Positions 1 through 6,995 are shown, counted from the stretch's first letter. The stretch is 8,392 nt of DNA from Clostridia bacterium (GCA_014378955.1 JACMMQ010000202.1:1-8392), one strand, 5' to 3'. Notes: generated from the sequence alone by a model not told the origin. Translations and numbers: made by a program.

Positions 1-1387
1 AACGGATAATTTATTGCTTGAGATCAAAAAATCACTCAAAAAAAGGCAGTGGGGTGCAGCGGTTAGGCTAGAGATTGATCAGGATGTGGATGAACGCCTT
101 GTTTCGGTTTTGAAAAAGGCATTAGAACTTGTGCCACACGACATTTATTATATTTCTGGGCCAATTGATTTGACCTTTCTTTTTAAGCTTTATAACAAGA
201 TCAAATTACCACAGCTGAAATATGAACAGCACATTCCAGAAATACCACCTGTTTTTTTAGACGAAACCAGCTATTTTCACATAATTGCAAAGGAAGATAT
301 TTTATTGCATCATCCATATGATGCATTTACACCCGTGGTGGATTTTATTAGTCAAGCAGCCAAGGATCCACAGGTGCTTGCAATTAAGCAAACGCTTTAC
401 CGCATCAGTGGCAACTCACCCATTATCGCTGCACTGAGTGAGGCGGCAGAGGGTGGCAAGCAGGTTACGGTGCTGATTGAAGTAAAGGCACGTTTTGACG
501 AAGAGAATAATATACAATGGGCGACACGCTTAGAGCAGGCAGGATGTCACGTCATTTACGGCTTGGTGGGTCTAAAAACACATGCCAAAATGACCTTGGT
601 GGTTCGCCGTGAGGAAAGTGGCATCAAACGATATTTGCACTTAGGCACAGGCAATTATAACGATGTCACTGCAACGCTGTACACGGATATAGGGCTATTT
701 ACTGCGAATGAACAGCTCGGTAGCGATGCCTCGGCGGTGTTCAATACGCTGTCAGGTTATTCCGATTTGCCCAAGCTACAAAAATTATCCTTAGCGCCAG
801 TGGGTCTGAGAGATACGCTTATAGCATTAATTGAGCGTGAAATTGTGCATGCAAAAAAAGGGAAAAAGGCTAGAATTATTGCTAAAATGAATGCGTTATC
901 CGATATCGAAATTATAAGACATCTCTATCGTGCTTCACAAGCAGGGGTGAAAATTCAACTGATTGTGCGGGGTATTTGTTGCTTGAAGCCAAACATTCAA
1001 AAGGTCAGTCACAATATTTCTGTGGTGAGCATCGTTGGGAAGTTTTTAGAGCACAGCCGAATATTTTACTTTAGCAATGACACCCAAGAGGAGGTTTATT
1101 TGTCTAGCGCCGATTGGATGGCGCGTAATCTAAATAGGCGTGTGGAGCTGTTCTTTCCTATTTTACAAGCATCTCTTAAAGATCGCATAAAAAAGGTCTT
1201 GGCTGTGTTGTTAAAGGATCGTGAAAAGGCGAGAAGGCTCACCCCATCAGGTCGATATTTGCGCTATAAGCACAAGACCAAGGTGCTTTACAATTCACAG
1301 GATGTATTGAGTGCCGCAATCCTTAGCGATTTACCACTTGAGCCATCGGTGCAAAATATTTTCAAACCAAGACATTCGGAGGAGTAG
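1..1387 (+). CDS. ppk: Polyphosphate kinase 1, C-terminal part (5' end outside window)
   Basis: The enzyme reversibly transfers the gamma-phosphate of ATP to growing inorganic polyphosphate. The reading frame is open to the left edge (first complete codon at base 2), so the N-terminal third lies outside the window and about 460 residues are visible. Numbering residues from the TTG at base 14, the PPK1 hallmarks are the KTHAK motif with His190, the HLGTGNYN motif soon after, and a second histidine, His347, in LEHSRIFYF. The two histidines are 157 residues apart, the spacing I recall for E. coli PPK (His435, the phosphorylated one, and His592). This fixes the family as PPK1 rather than PPK2. 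The catalytic half is intact and ends normally with TAG. The downstream ppx gene codes for the opposing hydrolase, a classical pairing. Family call is certain; only the true start is unseen. Confidence 0.97.
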   Translation, partial: TDNLLLEIKKSLKKRQWGAAVRLEIDQDVDERLVSVLKKALELVPHDIYYISGPIDLTFLFKLYNKIKLPQLKYEQHIPEIPPVFLDETSYFHIIAKEDILLHHPYDAFTPVVDFISQAAKDPQVLAIKQTLYRISGNSPIIAALSEAAEGGKQVTVLIEVKARFDEENNIQWATRLEQAGCHVIYGLVGLKTHAKMTLVVRREESGIKRYLHLGTGNYNDVTATLYTDIGLFTANEQLGSDASAVFNTLSGYSDLPKLQKLSLAPVGLRDTLIALIEREIVHAKKGKKARIIAKMNALSDIEIIRHLYRASQAGVKIQLIVRGICCLKPNIQKVSHNISVVSIVGKFLEHSRIFYFSNDTQEEVYLSSADWMARNLNRRVELFFPILQASLKDRIKKVLAVLLKDREKARRLTPSGRYLRYKHKTKVLYNSQDVLSAAILSDLPLEPSVQNIFKPRHSEE

Positions 1388-1388
1388 G

Positions 1389-1413
1389 ATTTGGAAATTT
1401 GCAATTTCCAAAT
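1389..1413 (+). repeat. Perfect 11-bp stem-loop just after ppk
   Basis: Bases 1389-1399 pair without mismatch with 1403-1413 around a three-base loop (TGC), beginning two bases after the ppk stop codon. The stem is AT-rich and is not followed at once by a run of T; TTTTATT lies about 10 bases further on. It could be a weak terminator, an mRNA-stabilising 3' structure that lets ppk and ppx be expressed at different levels, or the left end of a larger intergenic repeat reaching to 1562. The structure is seen; its role is inferred. Confidence 0.6.
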
Positions 1414-1431
1414 GCTCCGCAGGATTTTATT

Positions 1432-1472
1432 GTCCGTGCGAGATTTTCACCTTCGGTGAAACGCACATGGAC
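1432..1472 (+). repeat. GC-rich compound stem-loop in the ppk-ppx spacer
   Basis: The outer arms GTCC (1432-1435) and GTGCG (1436-1440) pair with GGAC (1469-1472) and CGCAC (1462-1466), leaving a two-base bulge on the right arm. An inner seven-base stem, TTTCACC (1445-1451) with GGTGAAA (1455-1461), closes a TTC loop. Together this gives about 16 base pairs in 41 bases. The layered form with small bulges resembles dispersed palindromic intergenic repeats or a structured RNA leader; I cannot tell which. Confidence 0.5.
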
Positions 1473-1476
1473 ATTC

Positions 1477-1562
1477 GTACCATTTATACGCCTTATCTAG
1501 CTCATGATAATTGCGTGGTAATTTTTTCGTTTATATTTATGAGCTAGAAAGGCTAATGGTAC
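1477..1562 (+). repeat. 23-bp imperfect inverted repeat covering the ppx ribosome binding site
   Basis: Three paired blocks line up: GTACCATT (1477-1484) with 1555-1562, GCCTT (1490-1494) with 1549-1553, and TCTAGCTCAT (1496-1505) with 1539-1548. Only a 5:1 internal loop and a single bulged A interrupt them. The 33-base loop (1506-1538) is AT-rich. The right arm ends one base before the ppx ATG and contains the only plausible Shine-Dalgarno bases (AAGG, 1549-1552). If the hairpin forms in mRNA it should limit ppx translation. It could equally be the terminal inverted repeats of a small inserted element. Confidence 0.6.
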
Positions 1563-1563
1563 T

Positions 1564-3045
1564 ATGAGAAGGATAGCAATTATCGACCTAGGCTCTAATT
1601 CAGCACGATTGATTATTATGGAAATTGCTGAAAATGGCGGCTATAAATTGGTCAAACAAATTAAAGAAATGGTGCGCTTGTGTGAAGGTATGGGCGAGGA
1701 ACGCACACTTAAGCCACTTGCGATAGAACGTACACTAGAGGCACTCAAGCAATTCGATGAGGTTATTCACAATTATAAAATAAAAGAAATATATGCCTAT
1801 GCGACCGCCGCTGTCAGAAGTGCAACCAATCAAGAGGTTTTTTTAAGTAAGGTGCCATTTGCATTTCAGGTATTATCGGGCGAGCAAGAGGCGTATTATG
1901 ATTATCTAGGCGTGGTTAACACCGTTCAAATCGACGATGGCATTGCCATTGACACAGGGGGCGGTAGCACCGAATTGATATACATCAAAGACCGTCAAAT
2001 GGTTGAAGCGGTGAGCATTCCGTTTGGGGCGGTCAATTTAACCGAGCGTTTTGAAAATCAATCGTTTACGGCAATGATTTTAGAAGTGAAAAAAACACTT
2101 CAAAGTATTCCTTGGCTTAAAAAAGCACAAGGACTGCCCATTATAGGCTTGGGCGGCTCCATTCGTACCCTGTATAAAATGCACATCAAAAAAGATGACC
2201 AAATTGCAACACCGCTACACCATTATCAAATGCCTTGCGTAGTGGTTGAAAAGCTGTTTGAGGATTTATCCCAAGCCACAACAGCGCAACGCATCAAGAT
2301 GCCAGGCATCGACAAGGAACGTGCAGACATTATTGTCGCAGGACTTGCACCACTCTATTGTATTATGCAAATGATTGACAGTAAAAAACTGATTATCAGT
2401 GGTAATGGCTTGCGTGAAGGTGTGTTTTATGAGAAAATGTTGTTGCCAGCCCATCCGGTCGTTTGTGACGTGAGAGAACATGCTGTAGAAAATATGATGC
2501 GAAAATTTTATGTCAATGCATCACATGCACGACACATAGAAAAGCTCGTGCTTTCACTATACCAAGGCTTCATGCCTATGCTGCTAACGACAGAAGCACT
2601 CAAGCCACTACTTTCTACTGCCGCATTGTTGCATGACGTAGGGATGCACGTGGATTACTATGAGCATCACCGTCACGGATTTTATTTGATGATGAATGCA
2701 CGCATCAACGGACTTTCGCAAAAAGACACGGTCATTTGTGCGCTTCTTATTGGGCAACATCGCTTTTCGGAATTTAAAATAGAATGGCAACGGTATAAGC
2801 AAATGCTCGACAGTAATTCCTTACTTTTGGTGAGACAATTGTCTATCCTATTTAAAATTGCGGAGGACTTAGACGGTCAGGAAATGCAAACCGTTGGCAA
2901 TGTACAGGTTACACATGGTTCGAAAACCATACGGATTATTTTAAAAGACTGTGATGCACAAATGCGCAATCGGTTAGCCATCGCAAAGTGGCAAAAGGAA
3001 GTTAGAAAATATTTCAATCGTTCGTTAATCGTTGAAATGTCGTAA
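1564..3045 (+). CDS. ppx: Exopolyphosphatase of the Ppx/GppA family with C-terminal HD-type domain
   Basis: The predicted enzyme removes terminal phosphates from polyphosphate and may also, as GppA does, hydrolyse pppGpp. The N-terminal half has the ASKHA fold signatures: the phosphate-1 motif IDLGSNSARL (residues 7-16), the phosphate-2 motif DTGGGSTEL from Asp130, and GLGGSIRTL later. The SGEQEA motif places Glu109 at the position of the catalytic glutamate of E. coli Ppx. The C-terminal half carries the HD-type domain of long Ppx/GppA proteins, with His357-Asp358 in LLHDVGMH and a following histidine-rich stretch. At 493 residues it is full length for the two-domain class. The start is the ATG at 1564; AAGG at 1549-1552 is its only ribosome binding site candidate, is 11 bases away and is buried in a hairpin. 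Family is certain; preference for polyphosphate over pppGpp is inferred from the ppk neighbour. Confidence 0.95.
   Translation: MRRIAIIDLGSNSARLIIMEIAENGGYKLVKQIKEMVRLCEGMGEERTLKPLAIERTLEALKQFDEVIHNYKIKEIYAYATAAVRSATNQEVFLSKVPFAFQVLSGEQEAYYDYLGVVNTVQIDDGIAIDTGGGSTELIYIKDRQMVEAVSIPFGAVNLTERFENQSFTAMILEVKKTLQSIPWLKKAQGLPIIGLGGSIRTLYKMHIKKDDQIATPLHHYQMPCVVVEKLFEDLSQATTAQRIKMPGIDKERADIIVAGLAPLYCIMQMIDSKKLIISGNGLREGVFYEKMLLPAHPVVCDVREHAVENMMRKFYVNASHARHIEKLVLSLYQGFMPMLLTTEALKPLLSTAALLHDVGMHVDYYEHHRHGFYLMMNARINGLSQKDTVICALLIGQHRFSEFKIEWQRYKQMLDSNSLLLVRQLSILFKIAEDLDGQEMQTVGNVQVTHGSKTIRIILKDCDAQMRNRLAIAKWQKEVRKYFNRSLIVEMS
2997..3022 (+). promoter_or_regulatory. Weak ECF-type promoter candidate upstream of the sigma gene
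   Basis: GGAAGT (2997-3002) is followed after 16 bases by CGTT (3019-3022). The spacing and the GGAA and CGT cores match those of ECF promoters, but the usual AAC of the -35 element is missing. It lies inside the end of ppx and would start a transcript roughly 45 bases before the sigma ATG. It shares GGAA, AATCGT and the spacing with the better site in front of the anti-sigma gene. Autoregulation is usual for ECF sigma factors, which is the main reason to list it. Confidence 0.25.
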
Positions 3046-3075
3046 AAGCTTAAGAGAGAAAGGCAGGTGAGGGCG

Positions 3076-3657
3076 ATGGACGATCAAGAACAAAGGCTAT
3101 TATTAAAAAGTCAACGGGGCGATTCCATCGCCTTTGAACAGCTGATTGACCCACATATAGGCAAGGTGTATGCGATATGCCTGCGTATTCTAGAGCATCC
3201 AGAGGACGCATATGATACGGCGCAAGACGCATGGGTGAAAATATTCAAGGCGATAAACACCTTCAAGGGCGAAAGCACCTTTGCAACATGGATCTATCGC
3301 ATTGCCACCAATACGGCGCTAGATGTCTTTCGAAAGCGCAAAAAGCAACAGGTCATAGCCATTGATGCGACCATTGAAACAGAGGACGGTCAAATCGCAC
3401 GGGAGCTCTCAGACCATGCACCGATGCCGTCAGACGTGTTAGAGCGGCAAGAACGCATTGAAAAGCTCAATGAAGCGATCAACAGTCTATCGGAGCAACA
3501 CCAAAAGGTCATCCTATATAAAGACATTGACGGATTTTCATATGAGGAAATTGCACAAATGCTCGACTGCTCCTTAGGAACGGTTAAATCACGGCTCAAT
3601 CGGGCAAGGCAAATACTCAAAGAAAAATTATTAAAGGACGGAAACTTTTTTACATAG
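3076..3657 (+). CDS. RNA polymerase sigma factor, ECF (sigma-70 family)
   Basis: This 193-residue protein is a typical two-domain ECF sigma factor that would bind core RNA polymerase and direct it to a small stress regulon. Region 2 spans about residues 20-92, with AYDTAQDAWVKIFK (core binding) and TFATWIYRIATNTALDVFRK (-10 recognition) clearly readable. Region 4, about residues 137-186, contains the helix-turn-helix segment YEEIAQMLDCSLGTVKSRL that reads the -35 element. I place the start at ATG 3076, because AGGTGA at 3065-3070 is five bases upstream. A GTG at 3067 would add three residues but would overlap that site. It lies 30 bases after ppx and is followed by a gene with an anti-sigma zinc finger, so activity is very probably controlled by sequestration at the membrane. 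It resembles the Bacillus SigW/SigV class generally, but I cannot assign an orthologue. Confidence 0.93.
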   Translation: MDDQEQRLLLKSQRGDSIAFEQLIDPHIGKVYAICLRILEHPEDAYDTAQDAWVKIFKAINTFKGESTFATWIYRIATNTALDVFRKRKKQQVIAIDATIETEDGQIARELSDHAPMPSDVLERQERIEKLNEAINSLSEQHQKVILYKDIDGFSYEEIAQMLDCSLGTVKSRLNRARQILKEKLLKDGNFFT

Positions 3658-3665
3658 AAATCGTC
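3640..3665 (+). promoter_or_regulatory. ECF-type promoter candidate for the anti-sigma gene
   Basis: GGAAAC (3640-3645) and CGTC (3662-3665) are separated by exactly 16 bases. This fits the ECF consensus pattern (a -35 element containing GAAAC or GGAAC, and a CGTC or CGTA -10 element). Transcription would begin near 3672, giving a leader of about 40 bases before the ATG at 3711. The natural reading is negative feedback, with the sigma factor raising production of its own inhibitor. Match judged by eye only. Confidence 0.5.
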
Positions 3666-3678
3666 TAAAGAGTATAAT
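3649..3678 (+). promoter_or_regulatory. Housekeeping sigma-A-type promoter for the anti-sigma gene
   Basis: TTTACA (3649-3654) and a perfect TATAAT (3673-3678) are 18 bases apart, overlapping the sigma stop codon and the ECF-type site. Transcription would begin near 3685, about 25 bases before the anti-sigma ATG. It would give constant anti-sigma synthesis independent of the sigma transcript, favouring excess inhibitor in unstressed cells. Confidence 0.5.
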
Positions 3679-3710
3679 CGTTTCATTTCATTCTTAAAGG
3701 GGGGATAAAC

Positions 3711-4946
3711 ATGCACAACTGTGTAGAAAATCAAGAAAAATTAGCAGCGTATGTGGATGGCGAGTTATCGCATGCAGAACAAATTGCATTAGAAAAGCAT
3801 ATGGATGCATGTGAAGCCTGCCGTTTAGAGGTAAAGTATTTAAAGGAATTAACTGCGGCATGTCATCTCTTGCCTGCGGCTACTGTACCAGACGGATTTC
3901 GTGAACAGCTACATAATCGGCTTGTTGCACAGTCACCTGTACCCGTCAAACCGTGGTTCGTGCAGTGGCGCACCTATGCTACGTTAGCGGCTAGCCTTGC
4001 ATTTATTTTACTCATGCACTTTACGTTAGTGCAAACAACCATGCAACAAACACAAAACGCCTATATCAACGATACTTCATGGCAAAGTCAAGCCACAAAG
4101 GCGCCACAGGGAACGACACCACCGATGGCAGATAGCACAAAGCAAACAGAAGATAAAACCAATAAATCCTTGCCAAAAAGTGAAACCGCAAAACCAACGG
4201 AACCGGACAAAACGCAAGCACCACAAAATAGCGTGGCACTAAAGCCAATCGATCCAACCGTTGCACAAAACGAACACGCCACCAGCCCAATAAAGCCTGC
4301 GGTTGTAACACCAGTTCCTGACAACTATGCCCCTTTTGCCGAAATGGAAAGTTCCAATACGAGGGATGGGGAAGAAGCAGACCGAAAAACACACGCCCAG
4401 TCTGAGACACCACAACAAGCGCAAATGATTGCGAAAGGCACTGGTGGTGGCAGTGGCGGCTCGCAATATTATGGTGTGCAAGATACAAGTGAACCAACTC
4501 AACCAGTGCCAAGTGCAATTGCACAAGATAGTTTGCGCTCGTCAAGCAGTGCGACAAGTGGTGCGCCTAGCATAGCAGGACCATCATTTTCTAAATCTGC
4601 AAGTGTCATGACAACGTCCAACACCTTACAAGCAGTTTGCTCCTTAGGCAAGCTCACCGTAACGAATGAGCGATTAGCTGAACTTAAAAAGCAATATACC
4701 GTATACACCTTGCCCATCAGTGGCACGTGGTTAGAGGGCATCTCCTTTATTATTGCAACCAGTGAGCAACAAGCCGCACTAGGCGTGACTGAAACCACCA
4801 AAACGGATTTAGCAGAAGCAATTTCAAAGTTGGTTGAGCAACAAAAGGGTGAGAAAAATGCGGAAAAAGTCAAAACTTTACAAACACAACTCGACACCCT
4901 ACAACAAATGCAAAGTAACACAATCATCGTACTAACCGTACAATAA
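3711..4946 (+). CDS. Anti-sigma factor: zinc-finger (ZAS/HC2) domain, one membrane helix, long extracytoplasmic region
   Basis: The cytoplasmic N-terminus has the zinc-binding anti-sigma motif His30-x3-Cys34-x2-Cys37 (HMDACEAC), with Cys4 a possible fourth ligand. Such domains clamp ECF sigma factors. One hydrophobic helix at about residues 88-107 makes this a single-pass membrane protein with a large outside part. Residues from about 109 to 305 are low complexity, rich in Thr, Pro, Gln, Ser and Lys, with a glycine/serine patch. The last roughly 100 residues look folded, with alternating hydrophobic strands and a Gln/Lys-rich amphipathic helix, in a form I do not recognise. A strong AAAGGGGG site (3697-3704) precedes the ATG. 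It lies 53 bases after its probable partner sigma gene. Release probably follows regulated proteolysis or a signal sensed outside, which the sequence does not show. At 411 residues it is longer than most simple anti-sigma factors. Confidence 0.9.
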   Translation: MHNCVENQEKLAAYVDGELSHAEQIALEKHMDACEACRLEVKYLKELTAACHLLPAATVPDGFREQLHNRLVAQSPVPVKPWFVQWRTYATLAASLAFILLMHFTLVQTTMQQTQNAYINDTSWQSQATKAPQGTTPPMADSTKQTEDKTNKSLPKSETAKPTEPDKTQAPQNSVALKPIDPTVAQNEHATSPIKPAVVTPVPDNYAPFAEMESSNTRDGEEADRKTHAQSETPQQAQMIAKGTGGGSGGSQYYGVQDTSEPTQPVPSAIAQDSLRSSSSATSGAPSIAGPSFSKSASVMTTSNTLQAVCSLGKLTVTNERLAELKKQYTVYTLPISGTWLEGISFIIATSEQQAALGVTETTKTDLAEAISKLVEQQKGEKNAEKVKTLQTQLDTLQQMQSNTIIVLTVQ

Positions 4947-4965
4947 ATGACTAAACGAGGTAAAA

Positions 4966-6522
4966 ATGAGTATATTAAATGTTGAAAACGTCACCCACGG
5001 CTTTGGGGGAAGAAGTATCTTAGACAATGCGACCTTTCGTCTGTTAAATGGTGAACATGTCGGCTTAGTAGGCGCAAATGGGGAGGGCAAGACCACCTTT
5101 TTGAACATTATTACAGGCAAGCTCCAGCCTGATGAGGGCAAGGTGGAATGGTGTAGCCGTATCACCACAGGCTATCTCGACCAATACACCAACCTGAGCG
5201 AGGGAAAAACCCTTCGTGCGGTGTTGCATGAGGCTTTTTCGCATATGTTTGACTTGGAAAAAGAAATGCTTGCCATTTATGATAAAATGGCAGATGCAGA
5301 CGAAAAGCAAATGACCGCCATGCTAGAGGACGTTGGAGAAATCCAAAGCAGCCTAGAGCATAGCGGCTTTTACATGCTCGATGCGAAAATTGAGGAAGTA
5401 GCAAATGGACTAGGGCTAGGCGAAATCGGTTTAGACCGTGACGTGCAGGAATTAAGCGGTGGTCAGCGTGCCAAGGTGCTTTTGACAAAGCTTTTGCTAC
5501 AAAATCCGATGATTTTAATATTAGACGAGCCCACCAACTTTTTGGATGAAAATCATATCAATTGGTTGAAGAACTTTTTGAAAAATTATGAATACAGCTT
5601 TATTTTGGTATCACATGATGTAGAATTTTTCAATGAGGTCGTGAATGTGGTGTACCACGTGGAAAATTCGGTTTTGACACGCTATTCAGGCACATATGCG
5701 CAATTTGAGCAAATGTATCAAGTGAAAAAACAACAAAATTTGCAGGCGTATGAAAAACAGCAAAAGGAAATTGAAAAATTAGAGGATTTTATTGCACGCA
5801 ACAAAGCACGTGTTGCCACTTCGAATATGGCAAAAAGCAGACAGAAAAAGCTGGACAAGATGGACATTATCGAAAAAGATCGGGTCAAGGTCAAGCCAAG
5901 CTTTCAATTCAAGGAAGCCAGAACCCCTGGCAAGGTCATTTTTCAAGCAAACGATTTGGTGATTGGCTATGACCAACCGCTCACAAGTGCGCTCAATATT
6001 TCGCTCGAGCGTGGCAAAAAAATTGCCATCAAGGGTGTTAACGGCTTGGGAAAATCCACGCTTTTAAAAACACTGCTCGGCATCTTAAAACCAGTGGCTG
6101 GCGAGGTGGTGTTGGATAGTTTTTTAACCCCTGGTTATTTTGAACAGGAATCAAGCGCCAACAATAGCAATACCGCCATGCAAGAAATATGGAACGAGTT
6201 CCCAGGCATGACCAATGGCGAAGTGCGTGGTGCATTAGCAAAATGTGGCTTATCGAACGAACACATCACCAACCAAATGAAGGTACTGAGCGGCGGTGAA
6301 AATGCCAAGGTGCGTCTATGTAAGCTCATGATGCGTGAAGCAAACTGCTTGGTACTGGATGAGCCTACCAATCATCTGGATGTTGACGCAAAAGAAGAAC
6401 TAAAAAATGCGTTAGTAGCGTTTAAGGGCGCTATCATATTAGTAAGCCATGAACCATCGTTCTACGAGGACTGGGTGACAGAGGTGTGGAATGTGGAGCA
6501 GTGGACGACCAAGGTGGTATAG
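4966..6522 (+). CDS. yfmM: ABC-F family ATPase, YfmM-like
   Basis: A soluble protein with two ABC ATPase domains and no membrane segment, the layout of ABC-F translation factors that act at the ribosomal E site. Domain 1 has Walker A GANGEGKTT (36-44), signature LSGGQ (163-167) and Walker B ending Asp187-Glu188 in DEPTNFLD. Domain 2 has Walker A GVNGLGKST (357-365), signature LSGGE (441-445) and Walker B Asp465-Glu466 in DEPTNHLD. The linker (about 240-325) is charged and helical, containing ARNKARV and SRQKKLDKMD. Length (518) and many motifs, including the N-terminus and the C-terminal WTTKVV, agree with my memory of Bacillus subtilis YfmM. I therefore favour that subgroup over dedicated antibiotic-resistance ABC-F proteins. 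All catalytic residues are intact. A GAGG site precedes the ATG, 19 bases after the anti-sigma gene, suggesting co-transcription. The ribosomal role is known for the family, not shown here. Confidence 0.93.
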   Translation: MSILNVENVTHGFGGRSILDNATFRLLNGEHVGLVGANGEGKTTFLNIITGKLQPDEGKVEWCSRITTGYLDQYTNLSEGKTLRAVLHEAFSHMFDLEKEMLAIYDKMADADEKQMTAMLEDVGEIQSSLEHSGFYMLDAKIEEVANGLGLGEIGLDRDVQELSGGQRAKVLLTKLLLQNPMILILDEPTNFLDENHINWLKNFLKNYEYSFILVSHDVEFFNEVVNVVYHVENSVLTRYSGTYAQFEQMYQVKKQQNLQAYEKQQKEIEKLEDFIARNKARVATSNMAKSRQKKLDKMDIIEKDRVKVKPSFQFKEARTPGKVIFQANDLVIGYDQPLTSALNISLERGKKIAIKGVNGLGKSTLLKTLLGILKPVAGEVVLDSFLTPGYFEQESSANNSNTAMQEIWNEFPGMTNGEVRGALAKCGLSNEHITNQMKVLSGGENAKVRLCKLMMREANCLVLDEPTNHLDVDAKEELKNALVAFKGAIILVSHEPSFYEDWVTEVWNVEQWTTKVV

Positions 6523-6566
6523 TGCACCTATTGTAAACAAGAAATGCCTGATTTCAATAAGCTTAA

Positions 6567-6602
6567 AACGTAAAAAAGCCCATTTAGGGCTTTTTTTACG
6601 TT
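6567..6602. terminator. Bidirectional intrinsic terminator between yfmM-like and gerQ-like genes
   Basis: The left arm 6567-6581 (AACG, T, six A, GCCC) pairs with the right arm 6587-6602 (GGGC, seven T, ACGTT) around the loop ATTTA, with one extra T. Read rightward it is a GCCC/GGGC stem followed by seven T; read leftward it has the same form with six T. It therefore serves both converging transcripts. The gerQ-like stop codon (6596-6598, complement) lies within the right arm. Confidence 0.9.
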
Positions 6603-6961
6603 AATAAGGCTGTTACAAACCGTACGGAATATAAATCGCACATGGTGATGGTATTTGAATTGACATCTCTTAGTACAAAATAGTTCACGCCTACTTCTAT
6701 TAAAATCCCTGTTCGATCGGTAAAGGTGCCAGTGCCGATAATGAATTCACAGCGTACACTTTTGCCAATCATGCTTTTTAAAAAGCCTGGAATATAGCTA
6801 TAATCGGTGATGGGCGGTGGACCTTGATGTGTCGGAGGTGGCTGAACGGGTTGCATGGGCTGCATGGGTAAATACGGATATGGCATCATAGGTGAAAACG
6901 GTGCGGTTGGTGGGTAGGGCATAGGTGGTGGTGCCTGTCTAATGCATAAATCTTGTTGCAT
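6596..6961 (-). CDS. gerQ: GerQ-like spore coat protein
   Basis: In Bacillus, GerQ is a coat protein needed to place the cortex hydrolase CwlJ in the coat. This 121-residue protein has the same build. Its Pro/Met/Tyr-rich N-terminal half (about residues 10-50) includes a small MQP repeat. A conserved C-terminal domain (about 54-117) follows, with SYIPGFL, a GK pair (66-67), GILIEVG and YFVLRD. I recognise it by this architecture and by position, directly downstream of a cwlJ-like gene (34-base gap) as in Bacillus; sequence identity looks modest. I chose ATG 6961, because the AGGA at 6972-6975 is 10 bases away; a GTG at 6970 leaves one base of spacing. With this start there is no lysine before residue 62, so the N-terminal lysine cross-linking reported for Bacillus GerQ seems unavailable. 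Expression in the mother cell is expected from the family, not seen. Confidence 0.75.
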   Translation of the reverse strand: MQQDLCIRQAPPPMPYPPTAPFSPMMPYPYLPMQPMQPVQPPPTHQGPPPITDYSYIPGFLKSMIGKSVRCEFIIGTGTFTDRTGILIEVGVNYFVLRDVNSNTITMCDLYSVRFVTALLT

Positions 6962-6995
6962 ATTTTTCACTTCCTATTTGAATTTTTTAATTACA

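Noticed and set aside
1457..1479. TGAAAC followed by CGTA, resembling a Bacillus ECF promoter before ppx
   Set aside because: The spacer is 13 bases instead of 16, and both parts lie within hairpin arms.
1511..1539. TTGCGT with TATTTA or TATATT in the hairpin loop as a ppx promoter
   Set aside because: With the 17-base spacer the -10 is poor, and the better -10 gives a 15-base spacer; too weak to list.
1311..1547. 78-codon + strand open frame overlapping the ppk end and the spacer
   Set aside because: It begins inside ppk in another frame, has no ribosome binding site and reads through the hairpins; a chance frame over repeat sequence.
3067..3075. GTG 3067 as the sigma factor start
   Set aside because: It overlaps the AGGTGA that best serves ATG 3076, and would add only three residues with no homology value.
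4066..4557. Long minus-strand open frames opposite the anti-sigma gene
   Set aside because: They mirror the low-complexity codons of the real gene, lack ribosome binding sites and give no recognisable protein.
4966..6522. ABC-F protein as an antibiotic-resistance determinant
   Set aside because: Length and motifs fit the housekeeping YfmM type, and there is no leader peptide or attenuator upstream as seen with many resistance ABC-F genes.
6962..6970. GTG 6970 as the gerQ-like start
   Set aside because: Only one base separates it from AGGA, whereas the ATG at 6961 has normal spacing.
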